Origin: Mycobacterium sp. 1164985.4
GTDB lineage: Bacteria; Actinomycetota; Actinomycetes; Mycobacteriales; Mycobacteriaceae
Length of the DNA stretch: 64,000 bases
Assembly: GCF_001668575.1 (NCBI RefSeq)
Contig: NZ_LZMD01000093.1
Coordinates: 1-64,000 of the forward strand
Direction of reading: 5' to 3'
The translations under genes and the position numbers were made by a program. The stretch's first letter is position 1; each line of letters starts with the position of its first letter. The notes under the pieces were generated by a model. The model was not told the DNA's origin. It ran no database searches and saw nothing but the letters and a program-made list of their open reading frames with translations. This document shows, in pieces, positions 1-7,316 of the stretch.

Positions 1-1
1 C

Positions 2-394
2 GCCGACGACGGCGATCTCGGGGCCGACTCCCTACTGCGTTTCGCGTTGCGCGCCGACGCGACCCTGTGCGGCGGCCTCGGGCTGATCATCGTGATGGCC
101 GCCGACCCGCTCTCCCGAGTGAGCGGTCTGTCGGCCACCAGCGAGTGGATCGCCGGCGCCGCGCTCGTCGGCTACGGTCTCGCGCTCTTCTTGGCCGCCG
201 GGGTGCCCGATGTCCGGCGCGTCGGCGTCGGCGTGCTCGCGGGCAACATCGCGTTCGCGGTCGTCGTGAGCGCGGTACTGGTGGCCGGCCTGCTGCCGCT
301 GACCGAATTCGGCGTCGTTTGCATCGCCGCGTTCACCGTCGCGACCGTCGCGTTCGCATGGGCCCAGTACCTCGGGATCCGTCGCCTGACGTGA
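2..394 (+). CDS. Small multi-pass membrane protein, 5' end outside window
   Basis: The reading frame is open from the window edge, so the true start lies upstream. The visible 130 residues contain about four hydrophobic segments and end in YLGIRRLT. The stretch LLRFALRADA and the C-terminal YxGIRR match the next gene closely, so the two are tandem paralogues. The family is not recognised beyond a small four-helix integral membrane protein; no catalytic motif is visible. The downstream paralogue starts about 90 bases later, so the pair is probably cotranscribed. Confidence 0.65.
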   Translation, partial: ADDGDLGADSLLRFALRADATLCGGLGLIIVMAADPLSRVSGLSATSEWIAGAALVGYGLALFLAAGVPDVRRVGVGVLAGNIAFAVVVSAVLVAGLLPLTEFGVVCIAAFTVATVAFAWAQYLGIRRLT

Positions 395-484
395 TCCCCA
401 TATGACTGGTCCGGAGCCGCCGTCGTCAGAGGTTGCGGCGTCGGCTCCGGAACGGTCCCTTCTCCCCACCAGAAAGGAAATACG

Positions 485-895
485 ATGACCGCTATCTCCA
501 CGCCAAGACTGCGCGAGTCCAACGACTCGTTCCTGCGTTTCGCATTGCGGGCTGACGCGATCGCCAGCGGGCTCATGGGCCTGGCCGGTGTCGTGTTGGC
601 GGGGTGGCTGGCCGAGATCTCAGGAACGTCGATCGCATTCGAGTACGCGGTGGGCGCGGTCTTCATCGCGTTCGCGATCGGTGTGTTCGCATTCGCCGCC
701 ATGCCGTCGGTGAAAGCCACCGGCATCGTGATCGCGATCGGAAACGTGGCGTACACCGTCGCCACCGTCGTGTTCGTCCTGGCCGACGTCTTCCCGCTGA
801 CGACCACCGGAGTCGTGCTGACCCTGGCGACCGGCGTCTACACGTTGGTGATGGCCGAACTGCAATACCAGGGCATCCGCCGCATCAACCGGTGA
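485..895 (+). CDS. Small four-helix membrane protein, paralogue of upstream gene
   Basis: A 136-residue protein with a short hydrophilic N-terminus (about 25 residues containing FLRFALRADA) followed by four hydrophobic helices separated by short turns, ending in YQGIRRINR. The ATG is preceded by AGAAAGGAAA, a good ribosome-binding site. It repeats the architecture of the gene before it, which suggests a local duplication. It resembles small mycobacterial proteins annotated only as hypothetical membrane proteins. The product should sit in the cytoplasmic membrane; no function can be given. Its 3' end faces the convergent coaA with 3 bases between them. Confidence 0.7.
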   Translation: MTAISTPRLRESNDSFLRFALRADAIASGLMGLAGVVLAGWLAEISGTSIAFEYAVGAVFIAFAIGVFAFAAMPSVKATGIVIAIGNVAYTVATVVFVLADVFPLTTTGVVLTLATGVYTLVMAELQYQGIRRINR

Positions 896-898
896 CGG

Positions 899-1852
899 CT
901 ACAGCTTGCGCAGGCGCAACCGGTTGATCGAGTGGTCGGCGTCCTTGCGCAGGACCAGCGTCGCCCGCGGCCGCGTCGGCAGGATGTTCTCGATCAGGTT
1001 GGGGCGGTTGATCGAATGCCAGATGTCGCGGGCGGCGAACACGGCCTGCTCATCGGTGAGCGTGGCGTAGTGGTGAAAGTGCGAGGCCGGGTCGGCGAAC
1101 GCCGTCGTGCGCAAGCCGAGGAACCGATCGATGTACCACTGCTCGATGTCGTCGATGCGGGCGTCGACGTAGACCGAGAAGTCGAACAGGTCGGACACCA
1201 TCAACGTCGGTCCGGTCTGCAGCACGTTGAGGCCCTCGAGGATCAGGATGTCCGGATGCCGCACGATCTGCTTCTCGCCGGGCACGATGTCGTAGAGCAG
1301 ATGCGAGTAGACCGGCGCACATGCGTATTCCGCACCTGACTTGACCGTCGTGACGAACCGCATCAACGCGCGGCGGTCGTAGCTCTCGGGAAAACCCTTG
1401 CGACCCATCAAATTCCGACGCACCAGCTCGGCGTTGGGGTAAAGGAACCCGTCGGTGGTCACCAGGTCGACGCGCGGGTGATGTTCCCAGCGCGCCAGAA
1501 GTGCCTGCAGCACACGGGCGGTCGTGGATTTGCCGACCGCGACGCTGCCCGCGACGCCGATCACGAACGGCACCGGCCGGTCGGGGTTCTGCGCCGACTC
1601 GCCATTACCGTCACCGCCCAGGAACTCGGCGGTGGTCGCGAACAACCGCTGGCGCGCGGCGACCTGCAGATGGATCAGCCGGGCCAGCGGCAGGTACACC
1701 TCTTCGACTTCGAGCAGATCGATCTTCTCGCCGATGCCGCGCAGCTTTTTCAGCTCGTCCTCGGTCAGTTTGAGCGGGGTCGACATGCGGAGATTCCGCC
1801 ACTGACTCCGGTCGAACTCCACGTATGGGCTGGGTTCGCTCAGCCGCGCCAT
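899..1852 (-). CDS. coaA: Pantothenate kinase, type I (CoaA)
   Basis: CoaA phosphorylates pantothenate with ATP, the committed step of coenzyme A synthesis in the cytoplasm. The 317-residue protein begins [20 protein letters not shown], typical of actinobacterial CoaA, and carries the Walker A loop GSVAVGKST at about residues 102-110. Length matches the type I (prokaryotic) family at about 310 residues. [11 protein letters not shown] and [13 protein letters not shown] follow as in the P-loop kinase fold. It is transcribed away from the DUF885-glyA-desA2 genes, the same arrangement as Rv1092c and its neighbours. Feedback control by CoA is known for the family and cannot be read from sequence. 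Confidence 0.96.
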   Translation of the reverse strand: MARLSEPSPYVEFDRSQWRNLRMSTPLKLTEDELKKLRGIGEKIDLLEVEEVYLPLARLIHLQVAARQRLFATTAEFLGGDGNGESAQNPDRPVPFVIGVAGSVAVGKSTTARVLQALLARWEHHPRVDLVTTDGFLYPNAELVRRNLMGRKGFPESYDRRALMRFVTTVKSGAEYACAPVYSHLLYDIVPGEKQIVRHPDILILEGLNVLQTGPTLMVSDLFDFSVYVDARIDDIEQWYIDRFLGLRTTAFADPASHFHHYATLTDEQAVFAARDIWHSINRPNLIENILPTRPRATLVLRKDADHSINRLRLRKL

Positions 1853-1882
1853 GCGCCCAGTGTTGCATTTACGGTTGTGAAC

Positions 1883-3094
1883 ATGGACGCCAGCACCTCA
1901 GATTTGTTGGTTCGCGAGTATCTGCTGCTCGGTCTGCGCTTCGACCGGGTGGAGGAGGGTTACGTCGACTCGTTCACCGGCGATCCGGCGCTGCGCCGCG
2001 CCGTCGCCGCCGAACCGCCGCCCGATCCCGCGGAACTGGCCCGACAGTCCGAACGGCTGCTCGGCGAGGTGACCTCGGTCGACGGGCTGGAGCAGCCGCG
2101 CAAGGACTACATCGGCGCGCACCTGCGAGCACTGGCGTGCGCGGGCCGCAAGTTCGCCGGTGACCAGGTCCGCTTCGTCGACGAGGTCGAGGCGTACTTC
2201 GACGTGCACATCGGCAAGGGTGAGCAGGAGCGCTATCGCCAGGCCCACCGCCAGCTCGACGAGGTGCTGGACGGGTCCGGTCCGCTTGCCGACCGGATGC
2301 AGGCCTACCGCGCGGCCGAGGAGATCCCGCCGGCGCGCCTGGAGGAATGCATTCACGCGTTCTCCAGCGCGCTTCGCGACCGCGTGCGCGCCGAGTACCC
2401 GCTGCCCGACGCGGAGACCATCACGTACGAGGTGGTCACCGACAAGCCGTGGTCGGGGTTCAACTACTACCACGGGGACTACAAGTCGACCGTCGCCGTC
2501 AACGCCGACCTCAAACAGCAGATGTCGAACCTGCCGCGGTTGGTCGCTCATGAGTCGTACCCGGGCCACCACACCGAGCACTGCCGCAAGGAGGTCGGCC
2601 TGGTCGAGGGCAGGGGACAGGCCGAGCAGACAATCTTCCTGGTCAACACCCCGCAATGCCTGATGGCCGAGGGCCTTGCCGACTTGGCGCTGTACGCGGC
2701 GGTCGGCCCCGACTGGGGTGCCTGGGCGAGCGAGATCTACGCCGACCTGGGACTGCGGTTCGACGGTGAACGTGCCCAGGCGGTTGCGGAGGCGACGGCC
2801 ACGCTGGCCGAGGTGCGCCAGGACGCGGCGCTGATGCTGCACGACGAGCACCGCGGCGTCGACGACGTCGTCGCGTTCCTCAAGCGGTGGCTGCTGGTGA
2901 ACGACCAGCGCGCCCGCCAGATGCTGCGCTTCCTTTCGTCGCCGCTGTGGCGCGCCTACACCAGCACCTACGTCGAGGGATACCGCCTGCTGCGGGGCTG
3001 GCTGGACGCCAGGCCCGCCGACGTCGGCCTGACCCAGCGGTTCGGCACCCTGCTCGACGAACCGTTGATCCCGTCGGCCCTGCGGGCGGCCTGA
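1883..3094 (+). CDS. DUF885 family putative metallohydrolase
   Basis: A 403-residue cytosolic protein without signal peptide. The central motif [10 protein letters not shown] (about residues 224-233) matches the HExxPGHH signature of DUF885 proteins, whose zinc-peptidase-like fold is known from the family; the substrate is unknown. [15 protein letters not shown] precedes the motif and [16 protein letters not shown] follows it, with the glutamate of AEG as the probable third metal ligand. ATG at 1883 was chosen; a GTG two codons earlier (1877) is equally possible and the divergent coaA start is only 30 bases away, so both promoters share this gap. glyA follows after 23 bases. Confidence 0.8.
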   Translation: MDASTSDLLVREYLLLGLRFDRVEEGYVDSFTGDPALRRAVAAEPPPDPAELARQSERLLGEVTSVDGLEQPRKDYIGAHLRALACAGRKFAGDQVRFVDEVEAYFDVHIGKGEQERYRQAHRQLDEVLDGSGPLADRMQAYRAAEEIPPARLEECIHAFSSALRDRVRAEYPLPDAETITYEVVTDKPWSGFNYYHGDYKSTVAVNADLKQQMSNLPRLVAHESYPGHHTEHCRKEVGLVEGRGQAEQTIFLVNTPQCLMAEGLADLALYAAVGPDWGAWASEIYADLGLRFDGERAQAVAEATATLAEVRQDAALMLHDEHRGVDDVVAFLKRWLLVNDQRARQMLRFLSSPLWRAYTSTYVEGYRLLRGWLDARPADVGLTQRFGTLLDEPLIPSALRAA

Positions 3095-3117
3095 GGCGCC
3101 CGACTAGGCTGAACCCC

Positions 3118-4596
3118 ATGACTGCAGACCCCGTGACCTCCAACGGTGCCGCTCCCGGCGCGGAGTACGCCGAGACCGCGAGCGCCGCCTACCGGGCCGC
3201 GTTGCAGGTGATCGAGTCGGTCGAACCGCGCATCGCGGCGGCGACGCGCAAAGAGCTTGCCGATCAACGGGATTCGCTCAAGTTGATCGCCAGCGAGAAC
3301 TACGCCTCGCCCGCGGTGCTGCTGACAATGGGCACGTGGTTCTCCGACAAGTACGCCGAGGGCACGATCGGACACCGGTTCTACGCGGGCTGCCAGAACG
3401 TCGACACTGTCGAGAGCATCGCCGCCGAGCATGCCCGCGAGCTGTTCGGGGTGCCGTACGCCTACGTGCAACCGCACTCCGGCATCGACGCCAATCTGGT
3501 CGCCTTCTGGGCGATCCTGGCCACCCGCATAGAAGGTCCTGGACTCGCGGCCCTCAATGCCAAGCACGTCAACGACTTGTCCGAGGCGGACTGGGAGAAG
3601 CTGCGTAACCAGCTCGGCAACCAGCGGCTGCTGGGGATGTCGCTGGACGCGGGCGGTCACCTCACTCACGGCTTCCGGCCCAACATCTCCGGCAAGATGT
3701 TCCACCAGCGCAGCTACGGCACCGACCCGAACACCGGGTTCCTCGACTACAAAGCCGTGGCCGAGGCCGCCCGCGAGTTCAAGCCGCTGATCATCGTGGC
3801 GGGCTACTCGGCCTACCCGCGGCGGGTCAACTTCGCCACGATGCGCGAAATCGCCGACGAGGTCGGCGCGACGCTGATGGTCGACATGGCGCACTTCGCG
3901 GGGCTGGTCGCGGGCAAGGTGTTCACCGGCGACGAGGACCCGGTGCCACATGCCCACGTCACCACCACGACGACCCACAAGTCGCTGCGCGGGCCGCGCG
4001 GCGGGATGGTGCTCGCCCAGCCCGAGTACTCCGACGCTGTCGACAAGGGCTGCCCCATGGTGCTGGGGGGACCGCTGTCGCACGTCATGGCCGCCAAGGC
4101 CGTCGCGCTCGCCGAGGCCCGCCAGCCCGCCTTCCAGGCGTACGCCCAGCGCGTCGCCGACAACGCCCAGGCCCTGGCCGACGGGTTCCTCAAGCGCGAC
4201 GCCGGGCTGGTCACCGGCGGCACCGACAACCACATCGTGCTGCTCGACGTGACCTCGTTCGGCCTGACCGGCCGTCAGGCCGAGTCGGCGCTGCTCGACG
4301 CAGGCATCGTCACCAACCGCAACTCGGTGCCCGCGGACCCGAACGGCGCCTGGTACACCAGCGGGATTCGGCTGGGCACCCCCGCGCTGACCACCCGGGG
4401 ATTCGGCGCGGACGACTTCGACCGTGTGGCCGAGCTCATCGTCGACGTGCTGTCCAACACTCAACCTTCTGCTGCTGCCGCAGGGGGAGTGTCGAAGGCG
4501 AAGTACACGCTGGCCGACGGCACCGCCGAGCGTGTGCACGCCGCCTCGGCCGAGCTGCTGGACGCGAACCCCCTGTATCCGGGGCTGACGCTCTAG
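3118..4596 (+). CDS. glyA: Serine hydroxymethyltransferase, long form
   Basis: PLP enzyme interconverting serine and glycine while charging tetrahydrofolate with a one-carbon unit. The PLP lysine is K288 in [39 protein letters not shown] and [13 protein letters not shown] are further SHMT signatures. At 492 residues it is about 65 longer than the usual bacterial enzyme (about 425): the N-terminus carries about 45 extra residues and an insertion of about 25 lies before [11 protein letters not shown]. It occupies the glyA1 (Rv1093) position. TAGGCT ends 7 bases before the ATG, so the transcript is probably leaderless. Confidence 0.93.
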   Translation: MTADPVTSNGAAPGAEYAETASAAYRAALQVIESVEPRIAAATRKELADQRDSLKLIASENYASPAVLLTMGTWFSDKYAEGTIGHRFYAGCQNVDTVESIAAEHARELFGVPYAYVQPHSGIDANLVAFWAILATRIEGPGLAALNAKHVNDLSEADWEKLRNQLGNQRLLGMSLDAGGHLTHGFRPNISGKMFHQRSYGTDPNTGFLDYKAVAEAAREFKPLIIVAGYSAYPRRVNFATMREIADEVGATLMVDMAHFAGLVAGKVFTGDEDPVPHAHVTTTTTHKSLRGPRGGMVLAQPEYSDAVDKGCPMVLGGPLSHVMAAKAVALAEARQPAFQAYAQRVADNAQALADGFLKRDAGLVTGGTDNHIVLLDVTSFGLTGRQAESALLDAGIVTNRNSVPADPNGAWYTSGIRLGTPALTTRGFGADDFDRVAELIVDVLSNTQPSAAAAGGVSKAKYTLADGTAERVHAASAELLDANPLYPGLTL

Positions 4597-4614
4597 CTCA
4601 CGCGGCACGCTGGC

Positions 4615-4653
4615 GGGAATTTTACGATTCCCACAGAATTGGGTTACTGTAAC
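4615..4653. promoter_or_regulatory. Two inverted repeats in the desA2 promoter
   Basis: GGGAAT-tttacg-ATTCCC (4615-4632) and GTTAC-t-GTAAC (4643-4653) are both perfect and lie just upstream of the desA2 ATG at 4657. The second overlaps the likely -10 (TTACTGT), so a bound protein would block transcription. In mycobacteria desA1 and desA2 are known to be controlled by the TetR regulator MadR; whether either repeat is its operator is inference. Confidence 0.5.
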
Positions 4654-4656
4654 TGC

Positions 4657-5484
4657 ATGGCACAGAAACCTGTACCGAATGCGCTGATCCTCGAACTCGA
4701 GCCGGTCGTGCAGCAGGAGCTGCGTCGTCACGTCGACTCCGAGGACGTCTGGTACGCGCACGACTACGTCCCCTTCGACCAGGGCGAGAACTTCGCCTTC
4801 CTGGGCGGTAAAGACTGGGATCCGTCGCAGGTGACCCTGCCCAACGACGTCACCGATGCGCTCGAGATCCTGCTCATCACCAAGGACAACCTCGCCAGCT
4901 TCCACCGCGAGTTCGTCTTCAGCTTCATCCTCGAGGAGAAGTGGGGCCGTTGGATCGGCCGGTGGACCGCCGAGGAGCACCTGCACGCGATCGCGCTGCG
5001 CAACTACCTCGTCGTCACCCGTGAGATCGACCCGGCCGCGAACGAGGACGTTCGCGTCGAACACGTGATGAAGGGCTACCGCGCCGACACGTACAGCCAA
5101 ATCGAGCGGCTGGTGTTCATGGCGTTCTTCGAACGCTCCCACGCCGTGTTCTGCCGCAACCTCGAGGCGAAGATCACCGAGCCGGTTCTCAGAGGCCTTA
5201 TCGGGCGCATCGCCAAGGACGAGGAGCGGCACGAGGAGTTCTTCGCCAACCTCGTCTCGCACCTGCTGTCGACGAGCCGCGACGAGACCGTCGAGGCCAT
5301 CGCACGGCGCGCGGGCGAACTCTTCGTCGTCGGCGGCGACATCGACGTCTACGCGGACAAGGTGCGGCATGTCGACGAGGCCGGGATCTTCGGCTCGGAG
5401 CAGGTGCGCCAGGTAACCGCCGACCGGATCGCCGCGTGGGGTCTGGCCGACGAGCCGAAACTGCGCGAGTTCACCTCCGCGTAA
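4657..5484 (+). CDS. desA2: Acyl-[ACP] desaturase DesA2
   Basis: Soluble diiron desaturase family protein acting on acyl chains bound to carrier protein, linked to mycolic acid synthesis. The 275-residue length equals M. tuberculosis DesA2 and the sequence is close to it (AHDYVPFDQGENFAFLGG, RWTAEEHLHAIALR). Diiron ligand motifs are EEHLH (E106, E107, H110) and DEERHEE (E189, E190, H192). The first ATG (4639) would sit inside the promoter palindrome, so ATG 4657 (MAQKPV) was taken. It follows glyA as in Rv1093-Rv1094. Family knowledge: DesA2 is divergent from plant-type enzymes at the active site and its exact reaction is unsettled. Confidence 0.93.
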   Translation: MAQKPVPNALILELEPVVQQELRRHVDSEDVWYAHDYVPFDQGENFAFLGGKDWDPSQVTLPNDVTDALEILLITKDNLASFHREFVFSFILEEKWGRWIGRWTAEEHLHAIALRNYLVVTREIDPAANEDVRVEHVMKGYRADTYSQIERLVFMAFFERSHAVFCRNLEAKITEPVLRGLIGRIAKDEERHEEFFANLVSHLLSTSRDETVEAIARRAGELFVVGGDIDVYADKVRHVDEAGIFGSEQVRQVTADRIAAWGLADEPKLREFTSA

Positions 5485-5573
5485 CCGGGCGCTCATCGCC
5501 GCAGGCGAGCAGCCGCGACACTACGGCGCGCCTGCACGGCGCATGTGCCGCAACGGGAGTAGCGTCATTTGCG

Positions 5574-5849
5574 ATGGCTAGCGACGTGCTTTGCTGTCCG
5601 GGCGGTACCCGATCGTTGCGATCACGAGAGGGCCGGCCCCGGCCCTGGTGCCGCAGTGTCCGCCGACGGTTCGCGGGGGACCCGCGGATAGCAGGAGCGC
5701 TACGTGATCGATTCGCCTCTCCGGACCTACGTGCTCGACACCTCCGTGCTGTTGTCAGATCCCTGGGCCTGCACGCGCTTTGCCGAGCACGAGGTCGTGG
5801 TTCCGCTGGTGGTGATCAGCGAACTCGAAGCCAAGCGGCACCATCCTGA
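5574..5849 (+). CDS. Candidate PhoAT antitoxin overlapping phoH2
   Basis: A 91-residue, very arginine-rich frame starting [11 protein letters not shown] and running 146 bases into phoH2 in another frame. TAGCGT ends 8 bases before its ATG, as in leaderless mycobacterial genes. An unannotated small gene, phoAT, upstream of mycobacterial phoH2 is known to counter PhoH2 toxicity; I cannot recall its sequence, so identity is inference from position. High GC readily produces such frames by chance, and the part inside phoH2 may simply be its shadow. An alternative 38-codon frame (TTG 5591 to TGA 5707) ends with a 4-base overlap on the phoH2 GTG. Confidence 0.3.
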   Translation: MASDVLCCPGGTRSLRSREGRPRPWCRSVRRRFAGDPRIAGALRDRFASPDLRARHLRAVVRSLGLHALCRARGRGSAGGDQRTRSQAAPS

Positions 5850-7017
5850 GCTCGGCTGGTTCGCGCGTCAGGCCCTGCGGCTGTTCGACGATCTACGGCT
5901 CGAACACGGTCGGCTCGATCAGCCGATTCTCGTTGGGACACAAGGCGGCTCGCTGCACGTCGAGCTGAACCACAGCGACCCGTCGGTGCTTCCCGCCGGC
6001 TTCCGCAACGACAGCAACGACGCGCGGATCCTCACCGTCGCGGCCAATCTCGCCGCCGAGGGCAAGCATGTCACGCTGGTCAGCAAGGACATTCCGTTGC
6101 GCGTCAAGGCCGGTGCCGTCGGGTTGTCGGCCGACGAGTATCACGCCCAGGACGTCATCACGTCGGGGTGGACGGGCATGACCGAGGTGGAGGTCGTGGC
6201 TGACGACATCGACGCGTTGTTCGCCGAGGGTGAGATCGATCTCGAGGCCGCTCGAAACCTGCCCTGCCACACCGGAATTAGGCTGCTCGGCGGCACGTCG
6301 CACGCGCTGGGCCGGGTGACGCCGGAGAAGCGGGTGCAGTTGGTGCGCGGCGACCGGGAGGCGTTCGGGTTGCGCGGGCGTTCCGCCGAACAACGCGTGG
6401 CGCTGGACCTGCTGCTCGACGAGTCCGTCGGCATCGTCTCGCTCGGCGGCAAGGCGGGCACCGGCAAGTCGGCGCTGGCGCTGTGCGCGGGGTTGGAGGC
6501 GGTGCTGGAGCGTCGAACCCAACGCAAGGTCGTGGTGTTCCGTCCGCTGTATGCGGTCGGCGGGCAGGATCTCGGCTATCTGCCCGGCAGCGAGAGCGAC
6601 AAGATGGGGCCCTGGGCGCAGGCGGTCTTCGACACCCTGGAAGGACTGGCCAGCCCGGCGGTGCTCGAGGAGGTGCTCTCGCGCGGAATGCTCGAGGTGT
6701 TGCCGCTGACCCACATCCGGGGCCGTTCGCTGCACGACTCGTTCGTGATCGTCGACGAGGCCCAGTCGCTGGAACGCAACGTGCTGCTCACCGTGCTGTC
6801 GCGGCTGGGCGCCGGCTCACGCGTCGTGCTCACCCACGATGTCGCCCAGCGCGACAACCTGCGCGTCGGCAGACATGACGGCGTGGCGGCAGTGATCGAG
6901 AAGCTCAAGGGCCACCCGTTGTTCGCCCACATCACGCTGCTGCGCAGCGAGCGCTCACCGATCGCCGCGTTGGTCACCGAGATGCTCGAGGAGATCAGCC
7001 CCGGCGCGTTGCCCTGA
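5704..7017 (+). CDS. phoH2: PIN-PhoH fusion RNase/RNA helicase PhoH2
   Basis: A 437-residue two-domain protein. Residues about 8-130 are a PIN RNase domain ([12 protein letters not shown] with the first acidic residue D12; [10 protein letters not shown]). Residues about 220-430 are a PhoH ATPase with Walker A GKAGTGKS (K250 onward) and a Walker B-like FVIVDEAQ. Mycobacterial PhoH2 is known to unwind and cleave RNA in a sequence-specific, ATP-dependent way and to be toxic when overproduced. The GTG start gives the usual N-terminus. It follows desA2 as Rv1095 does, and its last 63 bases are overlapped by a small antisense gene candidate. Confidence 0.95.
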   Translation: MIDSPLRTYVLDTSVLLSDPWACTRFAEHEVVVPLVVISELEAKRHHPELGWFARQALRLFDDLRLEHGRLDQPILVGTQGGSLHVELNHSDPSVLPAGFRNDSNDARILTVAANLAAEGKHVTLVSKDIPLRVKAGAVGLSADEYHAQDVITSGWTGMTEVEVVADDIDALFAEGEIDLEAARNLPCHTGIRLLGGTSHALGRVTPEKRVQLVRGDREAFGLRGRSAEQRVALDLLLDESVGIVSLGGKAGTGKSALALCAGLEAVLERRTQRKVVVFRPLYAVGGQDLGYLPGSESDKMGPWAQAVFDTLEGLASPAVLEEVLSRGMLEVLPLTHIRGRSLHDSFVIVDEAQSLERNVLLTVLSRLGAGSRVVLTHDVAQRDNLRVGRHDGVAAVIEKLKGHPLFAHITLLRSERSPIAALVTEMLEEISPGALP

Positions 7018-7233
7018 CGGCTGGCGACGACGGTTGCTGCGGACCAGGTACCACCCCGCGGCAGCAGCACCGCCGAGCGCCACCATCCGATCGGCGCGGT
7101 CGCGTGGCAGGTCGAGCAGCGAAATTAGGCCCAGCACCGCGAATCCGGTGCCCAAGGCGGGCTGGCTGGTGGCCGTCGTCACCAGGGCGGTGCCGTGGTC
7201 GGTCAGGGTCGCGGAAGCTTGGTCGAGACGCAC
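6955..7233 (-). CDS. Small hydrophobic protein, convergent overlap with phoH2
   Basis: A 92-residue frame beginning [19 protein letters not shown] lies about 7 bases before the GTG, a good ribosome-binding site. One clear hydrophobic stretch ([15 protein letters not shown]) and a second weaker one ([15 protein letters not shown]) precede a basic RSNRRRQ tail, so a small membrane protein is plausible. The last 63 bases lie antisense to the 3' end of phoH2, where the frame may be open only by chance. No family is recognised. The region 7018-7233 holds no other gene, which favours this one being real. Confidence 0.4.
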   Translation of the reverse strand: MRLDQASATLTDHGTALVTTATSQPALGTGFAVLGLISLLDLPRDRADRMVALGGAAAAGWYLVRSNRRRQPSGQRAGADLLEHLGDQRGDR

Positions 7234-7316
7234 CGGTTCTCCAGTCGATGGCGGGTGGCAGGACAGCGATTTCGACGCTAGGTCCTGCGACCGGACGGAG
7301 GGAATAGGGTGTTTCC

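Noticed and set aside
2968-5496. An 842-codon open frame on the minus strand
   Set aside because: It is a shadow of glyA and desA2 caused by GC-rich third positions; composition is not protein-like and the plus-strand genes are certain.
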